DNA from: Bacteroidota bacterium
GTDB taxonomy: Bacteria; Bacteroidota; Bacteroidia; AKYH767-A; JABDAW01
Assembly: GCA_023251595.1 (NCBI GenBank)
Contig: JAHEYM010000222.1
Coordinates: 1-6,808 of the forward strand
Reading direction: 5' to 3'
Length of the DNA stretch: 6,808 bases
The notes beneath the pieces were generated by a model. It was not told where the DNA came from. It saw only the letters and a list, made by a program, of their open reading frames with translations, and made no database searches. Positions within the stretch are counted from its first letter, which is position 1; each line of letters begins with the position of its first letter. Shown piece by piece: positions 1-6,052 of this stretch. Both the position numbers and the translations under genes were made by a program.

Positions 1-24
1 AATGCAATTTTTGAGACACGTGAA

Positions 25-543
25 ATGATAACAAATGCAGATGAAATCAAGACAGAAAAACTGATAAATTATTTTATTGAAGAAAACTACCGGATCAAAG
101 ATATCCAATTCGAAAAGGGAAACAGACTTCTGAATTCGTTTCAGGATTTCCTGACACTTAATGTCTGGATATATAATTATTTAATGGGAAACAAGTTCAG
201 CGACTCAGTCATCACTTCACTCAACAGAGTGGTTCATGTAAATAAGGTCGAAGTATCGGAAGTATGGAATAAGAATGGTGATTATATCAGCTATCAACCA
301 AAAACTATTACGCTCTATGTGAACGATACTGCCTTAAGACCGGTAACAATGGACGAATTAAATAATTGGGAGATGGTAGTAGAATTCAAAAGTATAGAAG
401 ATTTCCTGAAAGAAAAAAGTTTCTTTTATCTCATTTCCGGAATCAATGGAGTGCCTGTTTCGAGGAATGAATCGGCTAAATATCAGGATGCGGTTCTCAA
501 TGCAGACTGGAGGCATATCACACAATATATTCAAAATAAATAA
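25..543 (+). CDS. Hypothetical protein, possibly 5'-truncated by the window edge
   Basis: I do not recognise this 172-residue protein. It is acidic and rich in aromatic and Asn residues, with no signal peptide, membrane segment or cysteine cluster. The N-terminal third (about residues 5-60) looks helical, and the middle (about 65-125) alternates in a beta-like way (VNKVEVSEVW, KTITLYVND, WEMVVEFKS). The ATG at 25 is a usable start, but the frame stays open to base 1 (codons for NAIFETRE precede it), no ribosome binding site is visible, and so this may be the C-terminal part of a longer protein. The TAA at 541-543 lies 18 bases before the phosphohexomutase ATG, so the two are probably cotranscribed. 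Function is unknown. The coding call is good because of length, orientation and spacing; the start is uncertain. Confidence 0.7.
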   Translation: MITNADEIKTEKLINYFIEENYRIKDIQFEKGNRLLNSFQDFLTLNVWIYNYLMGNKFSDSVITSLNRVVHVNKVEVSEVWNKNGDYISYQPKTITLYVNDTALRPVTMDELNNWEMVVEFKSIEDFLKEKSFFYLISGINGVPVSRNESAKYQDAVLNADWRHITQYIQNK

Positions 544-561
544 TATCAAATAATTATTCAG

Positions 562-1971
562 ATGAATAAAATTAAATTCGGCACCGATGGTTGGAGGGCT
601 ATTATAGCAAAAGACTTTACAGTAGAGAATGTAGAACGGGTTACATGTGCGGTTGCCGATTGGTTGTTGAATTCGAACGAAAAACCAACGGTGGTACTGG
701 GGCATGATTGCAGATTTGGCGGAGAATTATTTGCACGGACTGCTGCAAAGATTCTGGCTTCACGTGGAATACAGGTTCATTTGGCAAACGGATTTGTTTC
801 GACACCAATGATCTCTCTGGGAACGGTAAATTACAAAGCATCATTGGGAATTATCATCACCGCGAGTCATAATCCACCCTCCTACAACGGATATAAATTA
901 AAGGGACATTATGGTGGTCCCCTACTCCCTTCTAACGTTGAAGAAATTGAGAAACTGATTCCTGAGAAATCACCTGTTTCTTCGGATGACATAGATATGG
1001 CTGAATTACTTTCAAAAAGATTAATTCAGGCGGTGGATCTGGAGACCATGTATTGCGAACATGTTCAGGCAAATTTTGACCTGGCAGCCATCGCAAAATC
1101 AAACCTGAATTTAGCTTATGATGCGATGTTCGGAGCCGGACAAAATGTGATGCGCAGATTACTGCCTGATATTACCTTCATGCATTGTGATTACAATCCA
1201 TCTTTTGAAGGAACGCCACCTGAACCCATTCTGAAAAACCTTCGGCCTTTTTCTGAATTTATTTCTTTATCCGGAAATATTGATTGCGGTCTCGTTACAG
1301 ACGGCGATGCAGATCGGTTGGGTTTGTTTGACCATGAAGGTAAATTCATTGATTCACATCATATCATTTTATTGCTCATTCATTATATGGTAAAATACCG
1401 TGGCATGAGTGGAAAAGTTGTAACGGCATTTTCTACCACACCCCGTGTAGCAAAATTGTGTGCACATTACGGGCTTGAACTTGAGGTTGTCAAAATCGGA
1501 TTTAAGTATATATGTGAGATTATGTTAAAAGAAGATGTTTTGCTTGGGGGCGAAGAATCGGGAGGTATAGCTGTGAAGGGACACATTCCTGAACGTGATG
1601 GTATCTGGACAGGACTGGTGATCTGGGAATATATGGCTAAATCGGGTAAATCATTATATGAGCTGATTGAAGAAGTATATGAAATTACAGGTCCCTTTCA
1701 TTTTGAAAGATCAGATTTGAGTTTACCTGAGACAGTAAAAAACAATATCGTTAAGAATTGCAAAGAAGGAAAATATTCAAGTTTCGGAAAATATAAAGTT
1801 GACCATGTGGAAGACCTCGACGGGTGGAAATATTTTTTCGAAAACGGCGATTGGCTGATGATACGTGCTTCAGGGACAGAAGCGGTTTTGAGAACTTATG
1901 CCGAATCATCTACAAAAGCCGAAGCATTGGATATATTAAAAGACGGCAGAGAAACATTACTGATGAATTGA
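562..1971 (+). CDS. Alpha-D-phosphohexomutase (phosphoglucomutase/phosphomannomutase family)
   Basis: Cytosolic enzyme that interconverts hexose 1-phosphates and 6-phosphates through a phosphoserine intermediate, supplying sugar-1-phosphates for glycogen, nucleotide sugars and envelope glycans. All four family signatures are present in 469 residues, the normal full length. The N-terminal FGTDGWRA is at 6-13. The catalytic loop TASHNPP is at 100-106, with phospho-acceptor Ser102. The Mg2+ loop TDGDADRLG is at 246-254, with Asp247, Asp249 and Asp251 as ligands. The sugar-specificity loop GGEESGG is at 329-335, and the phosphate-binding loop RASGTEAVLRTYAES is at 435-449. The start at FGTDGWR fits relatives and follows an AT-rich leader without Shine-Dalgarno sequence. 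It is second in a tightly spaced row of four genes. Whether glucose, mannose or another hexose is preferred cannot be read from the sequence. The opening does not resemble GlmM, so phosphoglucosamine mutase is less likely. Confidence 0.96.
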   Translation: MNKIKFGTDGWRAIIAKDFTVENVERVTCAVADWLLNSNEKPTVVLGHDCRFGGELFARTAAKILASRGIQVHLANGFVSTPMISLGTVNYKASLGIIITASHNPPSYNGYKLKGHYGGPLLPSNVEEIEKLIPEKSPVSSDDIDMAELLSKRLIQAVDLETMYCEHVQANFDLAAIAKSNLNLAYDAMFGAGQNVMRRLLPDITFMHCDYNPSFEGTPPEPILKNLRPFSEFISLSGNIDCGLVTDGDADRLGLFDHEGKFIDSHHIILLLIHYMVKYRGMSGKVVTAFSTTPRVAKLCAHYGLELEVVKIGFKYICEIMLKEDVLLGGEESGGIAVKGHIPERDGIWTGLVIWEYMAKSGKSLYELIEEVYEITGPFHFERSDLSLPETVKNNIVKNCKEGKYSSFGKYKVDHVEDLDGWKYFFENGDWLMIRASGTEAVLRTYAESSTKAEALDILKDGRETLLMN

Positions 1972-1977
1972 AACGGG

Positions 1978-2961
1978 ATGTGTAACTTTACCCTCACACC
2001 CAGACTTCGTTTACTCACAATTACCGGAGTTATTGTTATATTTTTCACCCCAAATAAATTATTTGCTTCGGGAGATACTTTACGGTTTTTTGAGAATTCT
2101 CCCGTATTAAATAAAACAAGATTACATGTGATAGAAGGAACGGTCGGTGTTTTATATCCTGCGAGTATGACCGGCTTATATTATTTGTGGTATAAAGGCG
2201 ATACGCTCACGCAATTCCATTTTTTTAATGACAATAATGAATGGATGCAAATAGACAAAGGCGGACACTATTTAATTGCTTATTATTTGGGAAATATCGG
2301 CATTGGAACTCTAAGATGGGCTGGTGTTGAGAGAAAAAAGGCAATCTGGATTGGTGGAACACTTGGATTAATTTTCGAAACCACTTTTGAATGTATGGAT
2401 GGATTGGGAAAGAGATGGGGATTTTCGCCCGGTGATGTAACTGCTAATGCGCTTGGTGCCGCTACAGCGATCTCACAACAACTTGCCTGGGATGAGCAAA
2501 GAATTAATGTTAAATATTCGTTTCACCCTTCCCCTTACGCTAAATACCGACCCAATGTTTTCGGCGATAATATTCCATCAAGAATGGTAAAAGATTATAA
2601 TGGATTTACACACTGGTTATCAGGAAATTTATATTCATTTTTACCCAAAACGAGTAAATTCCCGAAATGGTTGAATTTAGCAATCGGATATGGTGCTGAA
2701 GGAATGACGGGTGCGACAAAAAACATGACAGACTCGATTGGAAATCCAGTTGACTCTAAAGGAAATCTGATTCCCTCATTTCCCAGATACCGTCAATATT
2801 ATATTTCTTTGGATGTAGATCTTTCCAAGATTAAAACGAAAAGCAAATTTCTCCACACATTTTTTAAAGCCGCAGGAATATTAAAATTTCCGGCACCCAC
2901 GATTGAACTTAATAAAATAAACGGCGTTCATCATGTAATAGTTCGTCCATTATATTTCTGA
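1978..2961 (+). CDS. Exported DUF2279 (YfiM-like) protein
   Basis: A 327-residue protein of unknown function from the DUF2279 family, which includes the E. coli lipoprotein YfiM. It starts with a signal peptide: basic residues Arg9 and Arg11, a hydrophobic core at about 12-24 (LLTITGVIVIFFT) and a likely cleavage after LFA at 28-30. There is no lipobox cysteine, so it is probably a soluble or membrane-associated envelope protein, not a lipoprotein. The family core has DKGGHYLIAYY at 93-103, a hydrophobic stretch at about 122-136, and ECMDGLGKRWGFSPGDVTAN at 138-157. The conserved Asp, His, Glu and Asn suggest a catalytic or metal site, which is inference. The C-terminal half (about 175-327) has beta-type alternation and ends in aromatic residues. 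Its ATG is six bases after the phosphohexomutase stop and in the same frame; its stop is two bases before the next gene. Confidence 0.85.
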   Translation: MCNFTLTPRLRLLTITGVIVIFFTPNKLFASGDTLRFFENSPVLNKTRLHVIEGTVGVLYPASMTGLYYLWYKGDTLTQFHFFNDNNEWMQIDKGGHYLIAYYLGNIGIGTLRWAGVERKKAIWIGGTLGLIFETTFECMDGLGKRWGFSPGDVTANALGAATAISQQLAWDEQRINVKYSFHPSPYAKYRPNVFGDNIPSRMVKDYNGFTHWLSGNLYSFLPKTSKFPKWLNLAIGYGAEGMTGATKNMTDSIGNPVDSKGNLIPSFPRYRQYYISLDVDLSKIKTKSKFLHTFFKAAGILKFPAPTIELNKINGVHHVIVRPLYF

Positions 2962-2963
2962 AG

Positions 2964-3962
2964 ATGATACTGAGCATAGGAGATAAAGTAAGATTTCTGA
3001 ACGAGACGGGAGAAGGGATTGTGACTGCGATTATCGGTCATGATCGTGTGATGGTTTCCGTTGAAGATGATTTCGAGTGGGAAATGCTTTCTTCGCAATT
3101 GGTGAAAATATCCAATATACAAGACGAACCCATTTCACCCGAAGTAACAACTCCCGGAGTAACATCTACTGCCAGTTCACAAAAAGTTGTCTCGAAAGAA
3201 GGATTATTTATTGTATTTGTTCCGGGAACGGAAGCGGCAGATCAGGATCGTTTCTTTTCGGTGTTACTCGTGAATAATACGAATGAAAATATATTATTTT
3301 CTTATTATATTTCAGAAAGGAAAGAAGAGATCGGAATTAACTATGGATTAATGGTTCCCATTTCAAAACACGCGATACACGTAGTGAAGCAAAGCGAAAC
3401 AGATCATTGGGATCATATTATAGTGAGTGCTGTGAAATATAAAAAAGGTTTTAATAAGGCAAAAAAACCATTTCATATTCGTCTTCCATTCAACCAAAAT
3501 ACCCTGAGCCGGTCTAAACATTTCAAACGTGCACCCTTAATGGAGCAAGATGGTTTTGTTTTCGATCTCACGGAAATTCAGAAGAAAGCGGAAGAAGCTG
3601 CTCTAAAAACAGTGGCACAAGTTCAACCAAAAACAAAAAAAGAAAAAGAATCGAGGAAAGTAAAATGGTATGATACGTCTGATGGATACATCGAGGTGGA
3701 TTTACATATAGAATCGCTGATTGATCATTACAGTGATATGAGCAATGCAGAAATATTAGAAATTCAGCTTTCTCATTTCAGAAACTGTTTGGATGAAGCG
3801 ATATTGGCAGAAAAAAACTCCATTGTTTTTATACATGGTGTTGGAAAAGGGAAATTAAAATCAGAGATTATCAAAATTATTGAGTCAGAGACTACGCACA
3901 CACATCGGCCGGGTCCGAGCGGGAAATATGGTGCGGGAGCGATTGAAGTGATTATTGGGTAA
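2964..3962 (+). CDS. DUF2027 protein with C-terminal Smr domain
   Basis: A 332-residue, probably cytosolic, three-part protein of a type common in Bacteroidetes. Residues 1-50 form a small beta-rich domain (IGDKVRFLN, GIVTAIIG, VMVSVEDDFEWE) resembling SH3/KOW-type barrels. Residues 80-200 are the DUF2027 region, beta-rich and without known activity. A Lys/Glu-rich linker at about 204-235 leads to the Smr domain at about 243-332, with IEVDLH at 243-248, FIHGVGKGKLK at 289-299 and GAGAIEV at 323-329. Smr domains, named from MutS2, bind nucleic acid and often have endonuclease activity; the DLH and HGxGxG motifs are the expected elements. The usual glycine after DLH is replaced here by Ile249. 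A role in nucleic-acid processing is inferred from the domain alone. It is last in the four-gene row, with its ATG two bases after the preceding stop. Confidence 0.88.
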   Translation: MILSIGDKVRFLNETGEGIVTAIIGHDRVMVSVEDDFEWEMLSSQLVKISNIQDEPISPEVTTPGVTSTASSQKVVSKEGLFIVFVPGTEAADQDRFFSVLLVNNTNENILFSYYISERKEEIGINYGLMVPISKHAIHVVKQSETDHWDHIIVSAVKYKKGFNKAKKPFHIRLPFNQNTLSRSKHFKRAPLMEQDGFVFDLTEIQKKAEEAALKTVAQVQPKTKKEKESRKVKWYDTSDGYIEVDLHIESLIDHYSDMSNAEILEIQLSHFRNCLDEAILAEKNSIVFIHGVGKGKLKSEIIKIIESETTHTHRPGPSGKYGAGAIEVIIG

Positions 3963-3976
3963 CCGTATATGTTACT
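3958..3976 (+). other. Weak hairpin over the Smr-gene stop codon
   Basis: GGTAAC (3958-3963) pairs with GTTACT (3971-3976) across a seven-base loop, giving a six-pair stem that includes one G-U pair and contains the TAA stop at 3960-3962. It sits at the end of the four-gene row, where a terminator would be expected. The stem is short, and the following bases are A-rich instead of the T-run of an intrinsic terminator, so termination here is doubtful. Confidence 0.2.
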
Positions 3977-4003
3977 AAAAATATTTATCTTGCAATTATT
4001 ATA

Positions 4004-4016
4004 AATATGCCATATT
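4004..4016. repeat. 13-base perfect dyad AATATG-C-CATATT
   Basis: Two six-base arms are exact reverse complements around a single central C, in the 110-base gap between the Smr gene and the cyclase signal-peptide coding sequence. The one-base centre rules out a normal RNA hairpin using the full arms, so a protein-binding site is the more natural reading if it has any role. In DNA this rich in A and T such dyads also arise by chance. The rest of the gap shows no gene and no convincing -33/-7 promoter pair; TAAATATG at 4002-4009 is one base off the -7 consensus but lacks an upstream TTG at the right distance. Confidence 0.2.
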
Positions 4017-4072
4017 CTGCCCATCTTGCGATAAAACCTGAGGAACTGATCTTCACTCTAATATAAAATAAA

Positions 4073-4129
4073 ATTAAATCCTTCCCACTTATTTTTATAT
4101 TATGCATGTTTCAGGGTGTGGTCTCTGCG
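4073..4129 (+). other. Signal-peptide coding segment of the cyclase, with ATT as probable start
   Basis: The cyclase frame continues upstream of its first ATG (4106) back to a TAA at 4064-4066. Read from ATT at 4073, with the start decoded as Met, it gives MKSFPLIFILCMFQGVVSA and then Gln-Lys. This is a textbook signal peptide: a basic residue, a hydrophobic core, and small residues before a cut after Ala at 4127-4129. The mature chain would begin with Gln (4130), as is common for Bacteroidetes signal peptidase I substrates. Starting at 4106 would leave only eight residues before the cut and no basic residue. There is no in-frame ATG, GTG or TTG between 4067 and 4105; one T-to-G change at 4075 would restore ATG. 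Confidence 0.6.
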
Positions 4130-5953
4130 CAAAAGCAAGGTCAGTCGCTAATTGATTCTTTGTTAGTTGAATTACCACTTGCAAAAGAAGATACGAACAA
4201 GGTCAAACTTCTCAATGATTTGTCCTATTCTTATCCGTATCTAAATCCTGATGAAGGATTGAGATACGGAAGAGCAGGGCTGGAACTCGCAGAGAAACTT
4301 TCATGGATATACGGAATAGCTGCTGCTTATTATGGAATCGGAGCGAATTATGCAAATAAAGCAGATTACGCGAACGCGCTTGAAAACGAATATAAATCGT
4401 TGAAACTTTATGAGCAATTACACGATCGTTCAAAACAAGCAGGTTTGCTTCGCAATATAGGAATTGTTCTTCACACGTCTAAGAATCAGATAAAAGCACT
4501 GGAATACGATCTGAAAGCACTCGAAATCTTTCAGGAATTAAACAGACGAGAAGATATAGCTATAATTTATGGCAATATGGCTAACGTTTATTATACCCTG
4601 AAAGATAAAGAGAAAGTACTGGAAAATAACCTGAAATCATTACAAATTTATAAGGAAATTAATAACCGGGAAGGTATTGCACGATCGCTTGGCAACATCG
4701 CCAACTTTTACGCGGAAGAAGGAGATTTTTCAAAGGCAATGGTATATTATTTTGATGCACTGAGGAAAGAAACTGAATTGGGAAATAAGAATGGAGTCAC
4801 GCGAAATTTGGGTAATATTGGTGAGACATTCCTCGATATAGCGAATGACAGTACCGGAGAAATTAAACCCGATAGCCTTATTCCGGCAGGGAAAACAGCA
4901 AACCTGAACAAGGCACTTGAATATTTAAAAAATGCGATTTCCAATGCAAAAGAATTAAAACAGACTGAATACATTCTGGCATTCGCAGAACTACTTTCGG
5001 AGGCATACAGAATGTCCGGTAACACGAAAGATGCCCTGACAACTTATAAAGATTTTATCATTATTCGTGACAGCATATACGATATTGATAAATATAATGC
5101 TGCCGCAAGGAAAGAAATGAATTATGAATATGGGAAACGTGAAGATTCAATCACTTATCGAAAACAATTAACTGAAATAACACTTACCGAAGAAAAAAAA
5201 TCGCGGTCGATAGAAAAAAGATTTTACATCGGTGGGTTAGTTCTTGTGTTGGTTTTCTCGGGTTTTATGTATAACCGTTGGCATATCACAAAAAAACAGA
5301 AGAAAATAATTGAAATTGAGAAGAAACGAAGTGAAGAATTACTGCTAAATATACTCCCAGAAGAAGTGGCGGAAGAACTAAAAGCAAAAGGGACCGCCGA
5401 TGCAAAACACTTTGATAAAGTAACCGTTATGTTTACTGACTTCAAAGGATTTACACAAATCACCGAAAAACTTTCACCATCAGAATTAGTGAATGAGATT
5501 CATACCTGTTTCAAGGCTTTCGACAATATCATTACTAAATATAATATTGAAAAAATAAAAACAATTGGTGATGCTTATATGTGCGCAGGAGGCTTACCCG
5601 TCACAAATACTACGAACGCCATTGACGTAGTAAACGCGGCGATAGATATTCAGCATTATATGTCTCAGCATTCGAAATTAAGAAAAGAACAAAATAAAGA
5701 AATTTTTGAAATCAGAATAGGAATTCACACAGGACCTGTTGTTGCCGGAATTGTAGGCGTTAAAAAATTCGCTTATGATATCTGGGGTGATACAGTAAAT
5801 ATTGCTTCCAGAATGGAATCAACTGGAGAAGCAGGAAAGGTAAATATCAGTGGAACTACATACGAGATGGTAAAAGATAAAATAAAATGCAGTCATCGCG
5901 GTAAAATTCAGGCTAAGAACAAGGGAGAGATCGATATGTATTTTGTGATTTAA
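4106..5953 (+). CDS. TPR-sensor, membrane-anchored class III adenylate cyclase
   Basis: Makes cAMP from ATP at the inner face of the cytoplasmic membrane under control of a predicted periplasmic sensor. Numbering is from the ATG at 4106 (615 residues); the true start is probably ATT 4073 (626 residues with signal peptide). TPR units run from about 35 to 330 with landmark residues Tyr82, Leu122, Tyr162, Tyr202 and Phe242 exactly 40 apart, then a 19-residue insertion before Tyr301. One membrane helix lies at 373-389 (FYIGGLVLVLVFSGFMY), followed by a charged helix at 395-412 and LLLNILPEEVAEELK at 412-426, the usual lead-in to class III cyclases. The catalytic domain spans about 436-615: metal ligands Asp445 (FTDFKGFT) and Asp489 (IGDAY), adenine-selecting Lys485 and Asp558 (YDIWG), and transition-state Asn565 and Arg569 (NIASR). 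The Lys/Asp pair indicates ATP, not GTP. All catalytic residues sit in one chain, so a homodimer with two active sites is expected. The TPR ligand is unknown. Confidence 0.93.
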   Translation: MFQGVVSAQKQGQSLIDSLLVELPLAKEDTNKVKLLNDLSYSYPYLNPDEGLRYGRAGLELAEKLSWIYGIAAAYYGIGANYANKADYANALENEYKSLKLYEQLHDRSKQAGLLRNIGIVLHTSKNQIKALEYDLKALEIFQELNRREDIAIIYGNMANVYYTLKDKEKVLENNLKSLQIYKEINNREGIARSLGNIANFYAEEGDFSKAMVYYFDALRKETELGNKNGVTRNLGNIGETFLDIANDSTGEIKPDSLIPAGKTANLNKALEYLKNAISNAKELKQTEYILAFAELLSEAYRMSGNTKDALTTYKDFIIIRDSIYDIDKYNAAARKEMNYEYGKREDSITYRKQLTEITLTEEKKSRSIEKRFYIGGLVLVLVFSGFMYNRWHITKKQKKIIEIEKKRSEELLLNILPEEVAEELKAKGTADAKHFDKVTVMFTDFKGFTQITEKLSPSELVNEIHTCFKAFDNIITKYNIEKIKTIGDAYMCAGGLPVTNTTNAIDVVNAAIDIQHYMSQHSKLRKEQNKEIFEIRIGIHTGPVVAGIVGVKKFAYDIWGDTVNIASRMESTGEAGKVNISGTTYEMVKDKIKCSHRGKIQAKNKGEIDMYFVI

Positions 5954-5972
5954 GTGAAAGGTTGTAAATTTG
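5942..5972 (+). promoter_or_regulatory. Bacteroidetes-type promoter for the AlkD-like gene
   Basis: TTTG at 5942-5945 (-33 element) and TAAATTTG at 5965-5972 (-7 element, exact TAnnTTTG) are separated by 19 bases, within the spacing known for the primary sigma factor of Bacteroidetes. The -33 element lies in the last codons of the cyclase gene. Transcription would begin near 5977-5980, giving a leader of roughly 75 bases before the ATG at 6053. The site lies at the only sizeable gap before the alkylation-repair gene, which supports it. Other TAnnTTTG matches inside that gene (6207 and 6370) lack a suitably placed TTTG. Confidence 0.6.
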
Positions 5973-6052
5973 TCCGAATAATAGAGTGTCAGAGCGGCAA
6001 ATCGTTATCCATAAATCAAGCCAGTCAAACCCAAACCCTAATATTTTATACG

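Noticed and set aside
358..844. Minus-strand reading frames opposite the first two genes, and similar ones elsewhere in the window
   Set aside because: They lie wholly or almost wholly antisense to well-supported + strand genes, and their products resemble no family I know.
3969..4004. Eleven-codon leucine-rich reading frame (MLLKIFILQLL) that looks like a signal-peptide start or leader peptide
   Set aside because: It ends in TAA after 11 codons, is out of frame with the cyclase, and such hydrophobic runs are common by chance in AT-rich DNA.
4007..4066. Nineteen-codon frame from ATG 4007, in frame with the cyclase but closed by TAA at 4064
   Set aside because: Its product has no signal-peptide character or coding signature, and the stop separates it from the cyclase; probably chance.
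565..4079. Shared 13-mer AATAAAATTAAAT at the phosphohexomutase start (565-577) and at the cyclase signal peptide (4067-4079)
   Set aside because: Low-complexity A/T words encoding Asn-Lys-Ile-Lys type N-termini are expected by chance; no longer similarity surrounds them.
5954..6052. GTG start giving a 33-residue N-terminal extension on the AlkD-like protein
   Set aside because: The extension does not resemble the family opening, and a good promoter (-7 at 5965-5972) lies over it; the product from ATG 6053 has the normal family length.
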